A stretch of DNA of 64,000 nucleotides from Actinoallomurus soli (GCF_024055715.1 NZ_JAMXMV010000032.1:1-64000), one strand, 5' to 3'. Counted from the stretch's first letter, positions 1 to 8,974 are shown. Notes: generated from the sequence alone by a model not told the origin. Numbers and translations: made by a program.

Positions 1-109
1 CAGGTCAAGTCCAAGGCACGCCCTCAAAGGACGGCCAGATCACTGGAGAGTCAACCCAGATCGCCGGGCACCGAGCCTGACAGCACTCCACCCACAAGCG
101 CCACCCAAA

Positions 110-173
110 CACTCACAGATCACTGGCGCCTACCGCCCTTCTGGAGGCAGCGGACGCCGGTGATCTGTCAGTG
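110..173. repeat. Imperfect 19-bp inverted repeat
   Basis: The arms at 110-128 and 155-173 match at 17 of 19 positions and enclose a 26-base loop. The core CAGATCACTGG also occurs directly repeated at 36-46. No T-run follows, so this is not a textbook terminator. It could be a fragment of a dispersed repeat. The rest of 1-292 holds nothing I can assign. Confidence 0.5.
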
Positions 174-292
174 TTCGGATGGCGCCCCGCCCGAAGCCGT
201 GCTTTTCGGGTCTGTCCGGCTTGAAGGGGTGTTTAGGCGATCTGTTCCTCCAGTGGGTAATCGCCGGTCGTCCGCCGCGTAGCTTGGCGGAT

Positions 293-925
293 ATGGCGAC
301 CTTCAGCGGTCGGAGGCGGTCTGGAGAGCGTGCGCGGGCGGTCTTCCGGCCGTCCGTCGGGGCGCTCGCCCTGATATCGAGCGTGGTGCTCATCGGCTGT
401 GGGTCGTCGGGCGTGCGGACGACGGCGTACGGCCGGACGGCGAGTCCCTCGGCGGGCGCGCAGCGCCGGATCACGGTCCCGGGCTCCTTCGACGACTACA
501 CGCGGATGACCGGGCCGGACGCCGAACGGGTCATCCAGGCGATCCGCGACGCCCAGGCGAAGCAGAACGCGGCGTACGCCGCGAAGATGCGGATCGGCAT
601 CTACGAGCGGCGCGGGAACGCCCAGCAGCGGATCGCCTTCCTCGGGCTGGCGGCCGGCGACCATCCGGCCATCGCGAAGGAGCTCCGGGCCAACCCGCCG
701 TCCTTCGAGGTGGACTCCGCCCTCGCGGCCATGCCGCTGACCGGTCCCAAGGACTACCCGCCGGGTCCGCTCGGCGGCGTGCTGCGCTGTGCGGTGGGAG
801 CGCAGGGCGGCGCCGGCTGCGCGTGGGGCGACGGCGCCACCTTGGGCGTGGTCGCCGGGTCGGCCGCCTCGGCCGACGAGCTGGCGAAGACGGCGCTGGC
901 CCTGCGCATGGCCGCCGAGCGCTGA
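293..925 (+). CDS. Putative secreted lipoprotein of unknown function
   Basis: About 210 residues. The ATG at 293 is preferred over the upstream in-frame start at 179 because it leaves a compact N-terminus: a basic stretch, a hydrophobic segment, then a lipobox-like LIGC around residue 35. That predicts lipidation and anchoring on the outer face of the membrane. The mature part has an alpha-helical, Ala-rich stretch and two cysteines near the C-terminus in the run LRCAVGAQGGAGC. I do not recognise the family. It ends 41 bases before the convergent SDR gene, so the two are separate units. Confidence 0.6.
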   Translation: MATFSGRRRSGERARAVFRPSVGALALISSVVLIGCGSSGVRTTAYGRTASPSAGAQRRITVPGSFDDYTRMTGPDAERVIQAIRDAQAKQNAAYAAKMRIGIYERRGNAQQRIAFLGLAAGDHPAIAKELRANPPSFEVDSALAAMPLTGPKDYPPGPLGGVLRCAVGAQGGAGCAWGDGATLGVVAGSAASADELAKTALALRMAAER

Positions 926-966
926 GCGCCCGCCGGGCATGCCACCGGACCATCGCGTTGCGCCGG

Positions 967-1731
967 TCAGTAACCGGCGCCGGTGAGCATGCCGCCGTCG
1001 ATGAGGACCTCGCTGCCGGTGCAGTAGCCGGACTCGTCCGAGGCGAGGAAGACCACCAGCCCCGGCACCTCCTCCGCCTTGCCCATCCGCTTGAGCGGCA
1101 GCGCGTTGAAGAACGCCTCGGCGCTGCTCGCGGTCGCCGCGACGACGTCCGGGTCCATGGCCATCGCGGTGAGGATGGCGCCCGGGTGGATGGAGTTGAC
1201 CCGGATGCCGTACGGGCCGAGCTCGCGCGCCGCCGCCTTGGTCAGCCCACGGACGCCGAACTTGCTGGCGCTGTACGCGGCCAGCCCGGCGGCGCCGATG
1301 AAGCCCTCGGTCGAGGAGACGTTCACGATCGACCCGCCGCCGGCCGCCCGCATCGGCCCGATGACCGACTTGACGCCCAGCCACTGCCCGATGAGGTTGA
1401 CCTCGATGATCCGGGTGCACTCCTCCAGGGTCATGTCCTCGATCGACCGGTGCTTGATGATCCCGGCGTTGTTCACCAGTACGGTGAGGCCGCCGAAGGC
1501 GGTCACGGCGGCCTCGACGGCTTTCCGCCAGTCGTCGGGCCGGGTGACGTCCATCGGCACGAAGCGCGCCGCGTCACCGAGTTCGGCGGCGAGCCTGCCG
1601 CCCTCCTCCTCCAGGACGTCGCCGAAGACCACCCTGGCGCCCTCGGCGACGAAGCGCCTCACGTGCGCCCTGCCCATGCCGCGCGCGCCGCCGGTGATCA
1701 GCGCGACCTTGCCGTCCAGCCTGCCCATCAC
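967..1731 (-). CDS. Short-chain dehydrogenase/reductase (SDR)
   Basis: 254 residues of classical SDR type, predicted to oxidise or reduce a hydroxyl/keto group with NAD(P). Visible motifs are the nucleotide-binding TGGARGMG near residue 14, NNAG near 90, and the catalytic Ser plus YSASK near 140-155. The gene begins GTGATG, and its GTGA overlaps the TGA of the upstream ligase, so it is translationally coupled as the last gene of the five-gene unit starting at 6304. It resembles 3-alpha/20-beta hydroxysteroid or cyclohexanol-type dehydrogenases, but the substrate cannot be read from sequence. The start could equally be the ATG at 1728. Confidence 0.9.
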   Translation of the reverse strand: MMGRLDGKVALITGGARGMGRAHVRRFVAEGARVVFGDVLEEEGGRLAAELGDAARFVPMDVTRPDDWRKAVEAAVTAFGGLTVLVNNAGIIKHRSIEDMTLEECTRIIEVNLIGQWLGVKSVIGPMRAAGGGSIVNVSSTEGFIGAAGLAAYSASKFGVRGLTKAAARELGPYGIRVNSIHPGAILTAMAMDPDVVAATASSAEAFFNALPLKRMGKAEEVPGLVVFLASDESGYCTGSEVLIDGGMLTGAGY

Positions 1732-3959
1732 ACCTCACGCTCCCGTCGCTGGTCGCGGACCTTGGCGGCCGCGACCGCCGTGGCCGCCGCCTCGATGCTC
1801 CGATAGGTCGGTACGCCCGCCGAGCGGGCGATCGCCCGCAGCTCGTCCTCGACGCCGGGCGGTGCGTACTCGGCGTTGCGCAGTACGAGGGCCACCCTCG
1901 TCCCGGTCAGCCCGCGCTGCAGCTCCCCGACCGCGTGCGCGTACGCGAGCAGCGGGTCCGCGCTGTCGCCGAACGTGAAGAAGCTCTGCACGTTCACGTG
2001 GGTCAGCACGTCCGGGTACGGCCGCCGCGCGGCCCGCTGGATCGCCGTGACGACCCGCCCGACGAGGTCCGGTCTGCCGCGCGGGCCCACCGGGATCTCC
2101 AGGGGGTTGCCGGGGACGGCGCCGACCGGCAGGCCGAGGTCCACGCCGGGCAGCGGGGCCAGCCGCAGCCCGGCGCGGTCGAGGGCGTCGGCGGCGAGCA
2201 CGCCGGCCCCGCCGCTCGGCCCGACGACGAGGACGTCGGCGGACGCGGGCACGTCCCGTCCGGCGTGCAGGTCGAGGAGGTCGAGCGCGCCGATCAGGTC
2301 GTCCTGGGCGGTGACCAGCGGCAGCCCGGTCTGCCGGGCGAGCGCCGTCCAGATCCGGGCGTCGCCGACCATCGCGCCGGTGTGCGACACGGCGGCCCGG
2401 TGGCCCTGCGCCGAACGGCCTCCGACGAGGGCGACGACCGGCTTGGTCACCGCCCGCAGGGCCTCGAACAGCGCCCTGCCGTCCCGTGGGTCCTCCAGGT
2501 ACAGGCCGATCACCGAGGTCCCATCGTCGTCGGCGAGATGACGCAGCAGCTCGGCCGGTCCGACGTCGGCGCTGTTGCCGACCGTGGCCACCTTGGAGAA
2601 GGCCAGGCCCCGGCGTTCGCCGACCCGGACGACCTCTCCGGCCAGGCCGCCGCTCTGCGAGATCAGCGCGATCCGCCCAGGCGGCCCCGGCCGCCCGCCG
2701 ATGAACGTCTGGCCGCCCGCCGGGGCGTACACCCCCATGCAGTTGGGACCCAGCAGCCGTACGCCCGCCTCGCGGGCGGCGGCGACGAGGTCCTCCTCCA
2801 GGTCCGCCGCGCCCGTCTCACGGAAGCCGCCGCTCATCACCTGGACGAACGGGACGCCGCGGGCCTCGCGCACGACGTCCGGGCAGCGCTCGGCGGGGAC
2901 GGCGACCAGCGCGTAGTCGACGCCGGCGCCCGCGAGGGAGGGCACGCAGGGCACCCCGTCGATCTCGCCGGCGGTCGGATGGACGGCCACGAGCCGGCCG
3001 GAGTATCCGGCCGCGCGGTAGAAGGCGAGGAACATGTTGCCGAAGTTCGGCCGCTTGGCGGAGGCGCCCACGACCGCGACGCCGCGCGGCGCGAACAGCC
3101 GGGTGAAGTCCTGCGGCCCGTTCCCCGGTCCCCGCCGTCCGGCCCGCTCGGCGGGCGACGGGCGCGGCGGGCGGCCGCCCTCGGCCGTCTCGGCCGTCTC
3201 GGCGGGAGAGGGGCCCGGCAGCCGGGTGTCCCCGGCCTGCCAGGCGGAGAACGGGCGCGGCAGGCGGGCGTCGGCTGTGGGAGGGGACGGGCGCAGGAGG
3301 CGGGCGTCGACCGCGACCGCGCCCTCGGGCGTGCAGATCACCGGGTTCAGCTCGAACTCCGTGAACCCGTCGCCCAGGCTCTCGACCACGCCGCCGGGGC
3401 CGCCGACCGCGAGCAGCACCTTGACGAGGGCGTCCCGGTCGGCCGCCGGTGAGCCGCGGAGGCCGTCGAGCAGGGCGGCGCCGCGCAGCTCCGCGAGCAT
3501 GTCCCGTGCGTCGTCCTCGGTGATGGGGCACAGCCGCAGGGCGGTGTCGCGGAGCACCTCGGTCCAGACCCCGCCGAGGCCGGCCAGGATCACCGGCCCG
3601 AACGACGGGTCGCGCACCGCGCCGACGATCACCTCCACGCCCGGCGGCGCCTGCTCCTCGACGAGGTAGCCCTCGATCGCGACGCCCGAGGCGACCAGCG
3701 CCGTCCGGATGTCGGCCGCGGCCCGCGCGGCCTCGACCGGTGAGCCGAGCCCCAGCCGCACGGCCCCGGCGTCGCTCTTGTGCACCAGCCCGGGGCCGTA
3801 CGCCTTGACGACGAGCGGCGGGGTCAGCCCGCTCGCCGTGGCGGCGACGTCCTCCGCGGCCGGGGTGGTCGCGCCGCGCGGCACCGCGATCCCGAACCCG
3901 GACACCAGGTCCTTGACGACGTGCTCGGCGACCACGCCGGGTCGTTCGGGGTGCGTCAC
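1728..3959 (-). CDS. ADP-forming acyl-CoA synthetase (ATP-grasp + CoA-binding fusion)
   Basis: 743 residues. Members of this family make or break acyl-CoA with ATP/ADP through a phosphohistidine. The ATP-grasp half comes first (about residues 10-220) and the CoA-binding and ligase half second (about 288-743, opening with GVAVVGASAKRPNFGN). SHTG near residue 525 carries the expected phosphorylated His. Between them lies a Pro/Arg-rich linker of about 65 residues with repeated R-L-P-R-P-S-P-like units. GTG start; GTGA overlap with the upstream AMP-forming ligase. Two different CoA ligases in one operon suggests activation of distinct acids or salvage of a released short acid. Confidence 0.88.
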   Translation of the reverse strand: MTHPERPGVVAEHVVKDLVSGFGIAVPRGATTPAAEDVAATASGLTPPLVVKAYGPGLVHKSDAGAVRLGLGSPVEAARAAADIRTALVASGVAIEGYLVEEQAPPGVEVIVGAVRDPSFGPVILAGLGGVWTEVLRDTALRLCPITEDDARDMLAELRGAALLDGLRGSPAADRDALVKVLLAVGGPGGVVESLGDGFTEFELNPVICTPEGAVAVDARLLRPSPPTADARLPRPFSAWQAGDTRLPGPSPAETAETAEGGRPPRPSPAERAGRRGPGNGPQDFTRLFAPRGVAVVGASAKRPNFGNMFLAFYRAAGYSGRLVAVHPTAGEIDGVPCVPSLAGAGVDYALVAVPAERCPDVVREARGVPFVQVMSGGFRETGAADLEEDLVAAAREAGVRLLGPNCMGVYAPAGGQTFIGGRPGPPGRIALISQSGGLAGEVVRVGERRGLAFSKVATVGNSADVGPAELLRHLADDDGTSVIGLYLEDPRDGRALFEALRAVTKPVVALVGGRSAQGHRAAVSHTGAMVGDARIWTALARQTGLPLVTAQDDLIGALDLLDLHAGRDVPASADVLVVGPSGGAGVLAADALDRAGLRLAPLPGVDLGLPVGAVPGNPLEIPVGPRGRPDLVGRVVTAIQRAARRPYPDVLTHVNVQSFFTFGDSADPLLAYAHAVGELQRGLTGTRVALVLRNAEYAPPGVEDELRAIARSAGVPTYRSIEAAATAVAAAKVRDQRREREV

Positions 3960-5530
3960 GGCCGCTCCAGGAGGTCGGCGTAGCGGGTGCGGATCTCACG
4001 GCGCAGCAGCTTGCCCGGGCCGCCGGAGGCGTCCTGGGTGTGCGGCAGTTCGTCCGCCACGACCACGAGGTCGGGCGTCTGGTGGGCGGGCAGCCGGGCG
4101 GCGAGCCGGGCCCTCAGGTCCCCTGGGTCGAGGCTCGCCCCGGCCCGGGGGACGACCGCCACCAGGACGCGCTGCTCGACCGCGTCCTCGCCCTCCGGTT
4201 GCGCCGGGACTCCCACGACGCCCGCCTCGGCCACGCCGTCCAGCTCGAGGGCCGCGTCCTCCAGGCCGCTCGGCTGGGACCACACGCCGCACTTGAGGAT
4301 GGCGTCCTCGCGCCGGCCGAGCACGGTCAGGAAGCCGTCGTCGTCGACGATGCCGAGGTCTCCGCCGACGTACCAGCCGTCGCGCAGCACCTGCGTGGTC
4401 TTCTCCGGCAGCCTGTCGTAGCCCTGCATGAGGTTCGGCCCGGTCAGGTTGATCTCGCCGACCCGGTTCACGATCCGCTCGCCGTCGGGGCCGGTCACCC
4501 GGACCGCCGTGGACGTACGGGCCCGGCCGACGGAGGCGATGTCCTGGCTGCCGTCGTCCTGGCGGCCGATGCAGGTGTACGGCGCCTCGGTCTGGCCGTA
4601 GTAGCTGAAGATCGCCGCACCGGGCAGCCGCTTCATGATCTTCTCCCGGAGGGAGGGGAGCAGCGGCTCGCCGCCGAGGACGATCGCGCGCAGCGACGAC
4701 AGGTCCACGTCGGTGTGCTCGTCCGAGCCGAGCAGGGCCGAGAAGAAGCTGGGGATCAGGCTGACGTGGGTGACGCGCTCGCGCGGCACGACCGTGAGGA
4801 AGTTGGCCGGGCCCCAGTCCTGTTCGAGCACCAGCCGCATGCCCGCGTAGAACGCCGGGCCGACCAGCGCCGGGAAGCCGATGCCCCAGATGATCGCGCC
4901 GGTGCCCATCACCGAGTCGGCGCCGTGCGGGATGTCCAGCCAGATCTGCGCGGACGCCAGGCTGGAGGCGTGGGTGTGCCGGACCGCCTTCGGCAGGCCG
5001 GTCGTGCCCGACGTGTAGAACAGGGCCATCAGGTCGTCGCCGTGCCCGCCCAGGGGCGGCTCGTCCTCCGCCGCCGCGGCGGCCGGCGTGTCCAGGTCGA
5101 CGGCGTCCTCGGCGGGTCCGCCGACCCGCAGCCACAGCCGCACGCCCGGCAGCCTCGGCCGCACGGCCGCGACGAGCCTCTCGACGCTCGCGTCGTACAC
5201 GAAGGCGGTGCACCCGGAGTGCTCGACGACCCGGGCGAGCGTGTCCTCCGGCCAGTAGGGGTTCAGCGCGCAGACCACCGAGCCCAGCTTCATCTGCGCG
5301 AGGTAGACCTCGGCGACGTTGAGCGTCTCGTTCAGCAGGGAGGCGACGCGCTGCCCGGGGCGGATCCCCGCCTCCAGCAGCGCGTGCGCCACCCGGTTGA
5401 CCCTCCTGTTCAGCGCGTCATAGGTGACGTTCGTCCGGCCGCAGTAGGTCAGCGCCACCTTGTCGGGGGTGCGCAGCGCGCCGGCGGTGAGGATCGCGTG
5501 CCCGTAGTTGCCGAATGGTGATCGCGCCAC
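3956..5530 (-). CDS. AMP-forming acyl-CoA synthetase
   Basis: 524 residues of the class I adenylate-forming family, which activates a carboxylic acid to acyl-AMP and then acyl-CoA. The P-loop YTSGTTGLPKAVRHTH, the GWYVGGDLG motif and the C-terminal GGPGKLLRREIR with its catalytic Lys are all present, so the enzyme should be active. GTG start with an AGGAG Shine-Dalgarno just upstream. It is the third gene of the unit driven from the palindrome at 6318-6331 and overlaps the next gene by GTGA. The acid is unknown; cyclic, aromatic and branched acids are all possible. Confidence 0.9.
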   Translation of the reverse strand: MARSPFGNYGHAILTAGALRTPDKVALTYCGRTNVTYDALNRRVNRVAHALLEAGIRPGQRVASLLNETLNVAEVYLAQMKLGSVVCALNPYWPEDTLARVVEHSGCTAFVYDASVERLVAAVRPRLPGVRLWLRVGGPAEDAVDLDTPAAAAAEDEPPLGGHGDDLMALFYTSGTTGLPKAVRHTHASSLASAQIWLDIPHGADSVMGTGAIIWGIGFPALVGPAFYAGMRLVLEQDWGPANFLTVVPRERVTHVSLIPSFFSALLGSDEHTDVDLSSLRAIVLGGEPLLPSLREKIMKRLPGAAIFSYYGQTEAPYTCIGRQDDGSQDIASVGRARTSTAVRVTGPDGERIVNRVGEINLTGPNLMQGYDRLPEKTTQVLRDGWYVGGDLGIVDDDGFLTVLGRREDAILKCGVWSQPSGLEDAALELDGVAEAGVVGVPAQPEGEDAVEQRVLVAVVPRAGASLDPGDLRARLAARLPAHQTPDLVVVADELPHTQDASGGPGKLLRREIRTRYADLLERP

Positions 5531-5570
5531 TGGCGTCTCCTGGTGCGGGGAGGGGATCGGGTTCGGGCGG

Positions 5571-5909
5571 TCAGCGGGGCGCGTAGACGACGAGGGGGTT
5601 GCCGTCCGGGTCGCACAGCACGGCGCGCGTCTCGTGCGGTCCCTCGTCCGGGCCGCCGACGAGCCGCGCGCCGGCCGCGGTGAGCCGCTCCACGGCTTCC
5701 GGGACGTCGGGGACCTTGAACGAGGCGGCCGGGCGCCCGCCGGTGACGTCCTCGGCCGGTCCGGCCAGCGCGAACGTCGTGCCGCCCGCGTCCAGCGCGG
5801 CGAACCGGCCGCCGTCGGTGAACTTCACGGCGAGCCCGAGGCCGTCGCGGTAGAAGGCGACGGCCCGATCGACGTCGCGCACCGGATACAGGACGTTGCC
5901 GATCTTCAC
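5571..5909 (-). CDS. VOC-family (glyoxalase-like) protein
   Basis: 112 residues forming one vicinal-oxygen-chelate domain: MKIGNVLYPVRDVDRAVAFY at the start, and the metal-ligand region CDPDGNPLVVYAP at the end. Such proteins are metal-dependent lyases, epimerases or dioxygenases, or binding proteins. A methylmalonyl-CoA-epimerase-like or ring-cleavage role would suit a CoA-ester operon, but that is inference. The GTG start overlaps the DUF35 stop by GTGA; 40 bases separate it from the next ligase. Confidence 0.8.
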   Translation of the reverse strand: MKIGNVLYPVRDVDRAVAFYRDGLGLAVKFTDGGRFAALDAGGTTFALAGPAEDVTGGRPAASFKVPDVPEAVERLTAAGARLVGGPDEGPHETRAVLCDPDGNPLVVYAPR

Positions 5910-6304
5910 GCTGGCCTCCAGTTGGGGATGCGGCCGAATCCGGGGAGGTCGTCGAAGCGGACCCGTACGGGCATGCCGATCCGCACGTCCTCCGGGGCGA
6001 TGTCGCCGACGACGCTGCCGAACGCCCGGACGCCCTCCTCCAGGTCGATCCAGGCGATGACGTACGGGACCTCGAACCCCGGCAGGAACGCGCGGTGGAC
6101 GACGCTGAACGTGTGCACGCTGCCGCGCCCGGACACCGCCTCGTACGGCAGGTCCGTGCCGCCGCAGTACGGGCAGGCGGGCTCGGGAAGGTGGACGCGG
6201 CGGCCGCAGTCGCGGCAGCGCTGAACGGTGAGCTCACCGCGCTGGCACGCCTCCCAGTAGGGCGCGGTCAGCGCGCTCGGCCGGGGCAGCGGGCGCGGGT
6301 CCAT
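5906..6304 (-). CDS. Zn-ribbon/OB-fold DUF35 protein (ChsH2/Ltp2-partner type)
   Basis: 132 residues. An N-terminal rubredoxin-like zinc ribbon (CRDCGRRVHLPEPACPYCGG) precedes an OB fold. In steroid side-chain degradation DUF35 proteins or domains bind thiolase-like aldolases or MaoC hydratases and handle CoA esters. The ATG at 6304 is preferred over the in-frame start at 6385 because the regulator-type palindrome sits at 6318-6331, inside the longer version. With so short a leader the mRNA may be leaderless. First gene of the unit running to 967. No thiolase is adjacent; the orphan thiolase-like gene at 22869 is a candidate partner. Confidence 0.85.
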   Translation of the reverse strand: MDPRPLPRPSALTAPYWEACQRGELTVQRCRDCGRRVHLPEPACPYCGGTDLPYEAVSGRGSVHTFSVVHRAFLPGFEVPYVIAWIDLEEGVRAFGSVVGDIAPEDVRIGMPVRVRFDDLPGFGRIPNWRPA

Positions 6305-6317
6305 CGAATGCCAAGCT

Positions 6318-6331
6318 AGCGTACGCTTGGT
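6318..6331 (-). promoter_or_regulatory. KstR2-type operator, weak copy
   Basis: AGCGTACGCTTGGT. The right half CTTGGT is perfect and the left half keeps only A and C of AnCAAG, so it differs at three defined positions. An overlapping longer palindrome, CCAAGC-N8-GCTTGG, spans 6311-6330. It lies 14 bases upstream of the DUF35 ATG. Confidence 0.5.
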
Positions 6332-6433
6332 TGGCGGGCAAGAGATGGTGATCTTGTGCTTCCGGCCCGCTTTGACGGCGGCCACTACGATTGTCCGGCG
6401 AGGGGAACGTTAACGCTGGGAAAAACGGGGCCG

Positions 6434-8080
6434 ATGCGTAACAAGAGACTCTGGCTGATCATCGTCGCCGCCGCCGCCGTGGTGGTGGTTCTGGGTGCCG
6501 CGGGCGGTGGAGCGTACGTCCTGCTGCGCACCAAGGGGAGCCCACGGCAGACGGCGGAGGACTTCCTGGCCGGCTGGCGGCACGGGGACCTCGCGGCGAT
6601 GCGGGCCGCGACCGTCACGCCGCCGGCCGACTTCGACCGGTACTACCAGGGTCTGCGCACCGATCTCGGCGCCACGAAGGTCGACGTCTCACTCGGCGCC
6701 GTGACCCACCATGGGAAGCGGGCGACCGCGCCCTTCACGGCGGTGCTCACCCTGCCGGCCGGGGTCTGGAGGTACCAGGGGAGCCTGCGCCTGGTGACCA
6801 GCGACCGTAAGTGGAAGGTCGCCTGGGCCCCGGAGTCCGTCCACCCCGACCTGCACGCCGGCCAGCACTTCACGACTTCGGCCAAGTGGCTCAAACGCGG
6901 CAGCGTCCTCGCCGCCGACGGCACGCCCATCGACGGACCCGACGTGTCCGGCTCGGTCCAGCAGCTGGTCGGGACCACCGCGCCGCTGACTGACAAGCAG
7001 GCCAAGAAGCTCGGCACGCCGTACGTCAAGGGGGACGTCGTCGGGCAGTTCGGCATCCAGCAGCGGTACGACAAGCGGCTGGCCGGCACGCCCACCACGA
7101 CCATCTCGACCGCCGACGCGTCCGGGCACACCGTGAAGGCCGTCGGCGGCTTCACCGGCAAGCCCGGCCAGAACGTCAGGACGAGCCTCGATCTGCACGT
7201 GCAGCGCGCGATGTCCAGCGCGCTCCAGGGCCAGGGCAAGCCGACGTCCATGGTGGCGATCCGCCCCGCGACCGGACAGATCCTCGCGGTCGGCAACATC
7301 CCGGGCGGCTTCGACCGCGCGCTGCAGGGCACCTACCCGCCCGGCTCCACCTTCAAGGTCGTCACGGCGTACGCGCTGCTGCAGGCCGGGCTCAGCCCCT
7401 CGTCCTCCGTCCAGTGCCCCAAGACCGCCAACGTCGGCGGGCAGGTGATCCACAACTCCGAGGGCGAGGGCGGCGCCGCCAAGATGACGTTCAAGGACGC
7501 GCTAGCGGAGTCCTGCAACACCGCGTTCGCGCTGCAGACCCAGAAGCTGCTCAGCGTCTCGAAGCTGTCGAGCGCGGCGAACGCGCTCGGCTTCAACCAG
7601 AAGATCGATCCCGGCGTCACCGCCACGGCCGGCAGCTTCCCCACGCCCACCAGCGACGCGGAGAAGGCGGTCGCCGGCTTCGGCCAGGGCCGGGACCTGG
7701 CCAACGCCCTCAGCATCGCCGGGGTCGCGGCCGGGGTCGCGGACGGCACCTGGCGGCCGCCGGTGTTCGTCACCGAGCCGCAGGTGCCGCAGAAGGCCAA
7801 GCCCGGCCGGCTCGACCCGACGGCGAGGGATCGGCTGGAGGGGATGATGCGGGCCGTGGTGACCTCCGGCACCGCCAAGCCGGCCGGGCTGCCGTCCGGG
7901 ACGGCGGGCAAGACCGGCACGGCGGAGTACGGCTCGGCGCAGAACGGCAAGATGCCGCCGACACACGCCTGGTTCATGGGCTTCCGCGGCGACGTGGCGT
8001 TCGCCGTCGTCGTCGAGGGCGGCGGCTTCGGCGCCAAGGCCGCCGCGCCCATCGCCGCCCGCTTCCTGAAGGCCCTGTAG
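6434..8080 (+). CDS. Penicillin-binding protein (transpeptidase, NTF2-like N-terminal domain)
   Basis: 548 residues. One N-terminal membrane anchor (about 5-30), an NTF2-like/MecA_N-type domain (about 38-150), a dimerisation region, then a transpeptidase domain with all three motifs: STFK (Ser 305), SCN (Ser 360) and KTGT (Lys 493). It should cross-link peptidoglycan outside the membrane, as class B PBPs do. The ATG at 6434 was chosen because it directly precedes the MRNKRLW anchor; the longer start at 6356 overlaps the divergent promoter. This domain pattern resembles low-affinity, beta-lactam-tolerant PBPs, but resistance cannot be inferred. Confidence 0.9.
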   Translation: MRNKRLWLIIVAAAAVVVVLGAAGGGAYVLLRTKGSPRQTAEDFLAGWRHGDLAAMRAATVTPPADFDRYYQGLRTDLGATKVDVSLGAVTHHGKRATAPFTAVLTLPAGVWRYQGSLRLVTSDRKWKVAWAPESVHPDLHAGQHFTTSAKWLKRGSVLAADGTPIDGPDVSGSVQQLVGTTAPLTDKQAKKLGTPYVKGDVVGQFGIQQRYDKRLAGTPTTTISTADASGHTVKAVGGFTGKPGQNVRTSLDLHVQRAMSSALQGQGKPTSMVAIRPATGQILAVGNIPGGFDRALQGTYPPGSTFKVVTAYALLQAGLSPSSSVQCPKTANVGGQVIHNSEGEGGAAKMTFKDALAESCNTAFALQTQKLLSVSKLSSAANALGFNQKIDPGVTATAGSFPTPTSDAEKAVAGFGQGRDLANALSIAGVAAGVADGTWRPPVFVTEPQVPQKAKPGRLDPTARDRLEGMMRAVVTSGTAKPAGLPSGTAGKTGTAEYGSAQNGKMPPTHAWFMGFRGDVAFAVVVEGGGFGAKAAAPIAARFLKAL

Positions 8081-8223
8081 GCGACCGGCGCTGACGGCCG
8101 GGACCCGGCCGGCCGAGCCCCGGCCGACCGGGACTCGGCCGACCAGGGCCCCGGACGGCCGGAGGCCGGACGGACGGGCTCTGACGTCCGGGGTCCAGGC
8201 GCCCGAGGCTTTGACGGACGGGC
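8081..8223. repeat. GC-rich degenerate repeats between convergent genes
   Basis: The 143 bases between the PBP and endonuclease V genes carry three degenerate copies of TGACGGCCGGGAC-like sequence and several CGGCCGACC units. They can fold into many alternative GC stems. A bidirectional terminator role is plausible, but no single clean hairpin with a T-run is visible. Confidence 0.35.
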
Positions 8224-8895
8224 TCAGGCGGCGGCGAGCGCGCGGCGCGACAGGCGGTCCGCGCGCCGGGTGCTCTCCGGCAGGCGGTAGCGCGGCGTCA
8301 GCCGCAGCGTGACGGCGCACGCGGTGTCCAGGTCGACGCGGTGACCGACGGAGACGAACACCGGGCGGACGCCCGTCTGCGTGCGCAACGCGCGGCCGAC
8401 CACCTCGCCGTCCTCCGTGACGGCGCTCCAGGACCCGCGGTCGGTGCCGGGCTCGTCGTACGCGCCGACCAGCCGCGTCTTGCCGACGCCGATCGCCGGC
8501 AGGCCCGTCAGCACGCCCAGGTGGCAGGCCAGGCCGAACCGTTTCGGGTGCGCGAGCCCGTGGCCGTCGCAGATCAGCAGGTCCGGGGTGACACTGAGCC
8601 GCCGCAGCCCCGTGATCAGCGCCGGCAGCTCGCGGAACGCGAATAGCCCCGGCACGTAGGGGAAGGTGGGCCGGTCGAGGACGACGGTCTCCTCGACCAC
8701 CTCGAGACGGTCCAGGTCGAGGACGACGACGGCCGCGGCCAGCCGGTCCTCGGCGTACGCGACGTCGAGTCCGGCGACGGTCCGCACGGACGGCGGGTCC
8801 GCGCAGAGGAGGTCGACGCGGGAGCGCAGCCGGTCCTGTACGGCTTCGGCCTCACGGACGGTGGCCGGCCACGGGGGGAGATCCGGTACTTCCAC
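8224..8895 (-). CDS. nfi: Endonuclease V
   Basis: 223 residues. Endonuclease V cuts DNA near deoxyinosine and starts repair of deaminated adenine. Family signatures visible: GLDVAYAED with the first metal Asp, FPYVPGLFAFRE, ICDGHGLAHPKRFGLA with the second Asp, and IGVGKTRLVG. Length matches the family. GTG start (GTGGAAGTACCG). It stands alone, convergent with the PBP gene and divergent from the isochorismatase-like gene. Confidence 0.93.
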   Translation of the reverse strand: MEVPDLPPWPATVREAEAVQDRLRSRVDLLCADPPSVRTVAGLDVAYAEDRLAAAVVVLDLDRLEVVEETVVLDRPTFPYVPGLFAFRELPALITGLRRLSVTPDLLICDGHGLAHPKRFGLACHLGVLTGLPAIGVGKTRLVGAYDEPGTDRGSWSAVTEDGEVVGRALRTQTGVRPVFVSVGHRVDLDTACAVTLRLTPRYRLPESTRRADRLSRRALAAA

Positions 8896-8944
8896 GAGGG
8901 ATCACGCTACCGGCATCCGGCCGGTCGGCCGATCGGGCTACCCA

Positions 8945-8958
8945 AGCAAGTGCTCGCT
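8945..8958 (+). promoter_or_regulatory. KstR2-type operator
   Basis: AGCAAGTGCTCGCT matches AnCAAGnnCTTGnT with one mismatch (CTCG for CTTG). It lies 17 bases before the ATG at 8975, with TTATCG between them and no Shine-Dalgarno, which suggests a leaderless mRNA. Confidence 0.65.
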
Positions 8959-8974
8959 CGCTTATCGTTGCGGC

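Noticed and set aside
130-474. Minus-strand frame with GAIRTLTD, reminiscent of translated DNA next to tRNA genes
   Set aside because: No tRNA arms (no GGTTCGAATCC-type loop, no anticodon stem) are present, and the frame overlaps the lipoprotein gene.
4040-5521. Long plus-strand frames opposite the ligase genes (here and at 16768-18087, 23451-25841, 56231-59119)
   Set aside because: They are Arg/Gly/Asp-rich shadows of high-GC genes on the other strand, without family motifs or ribosome sites.
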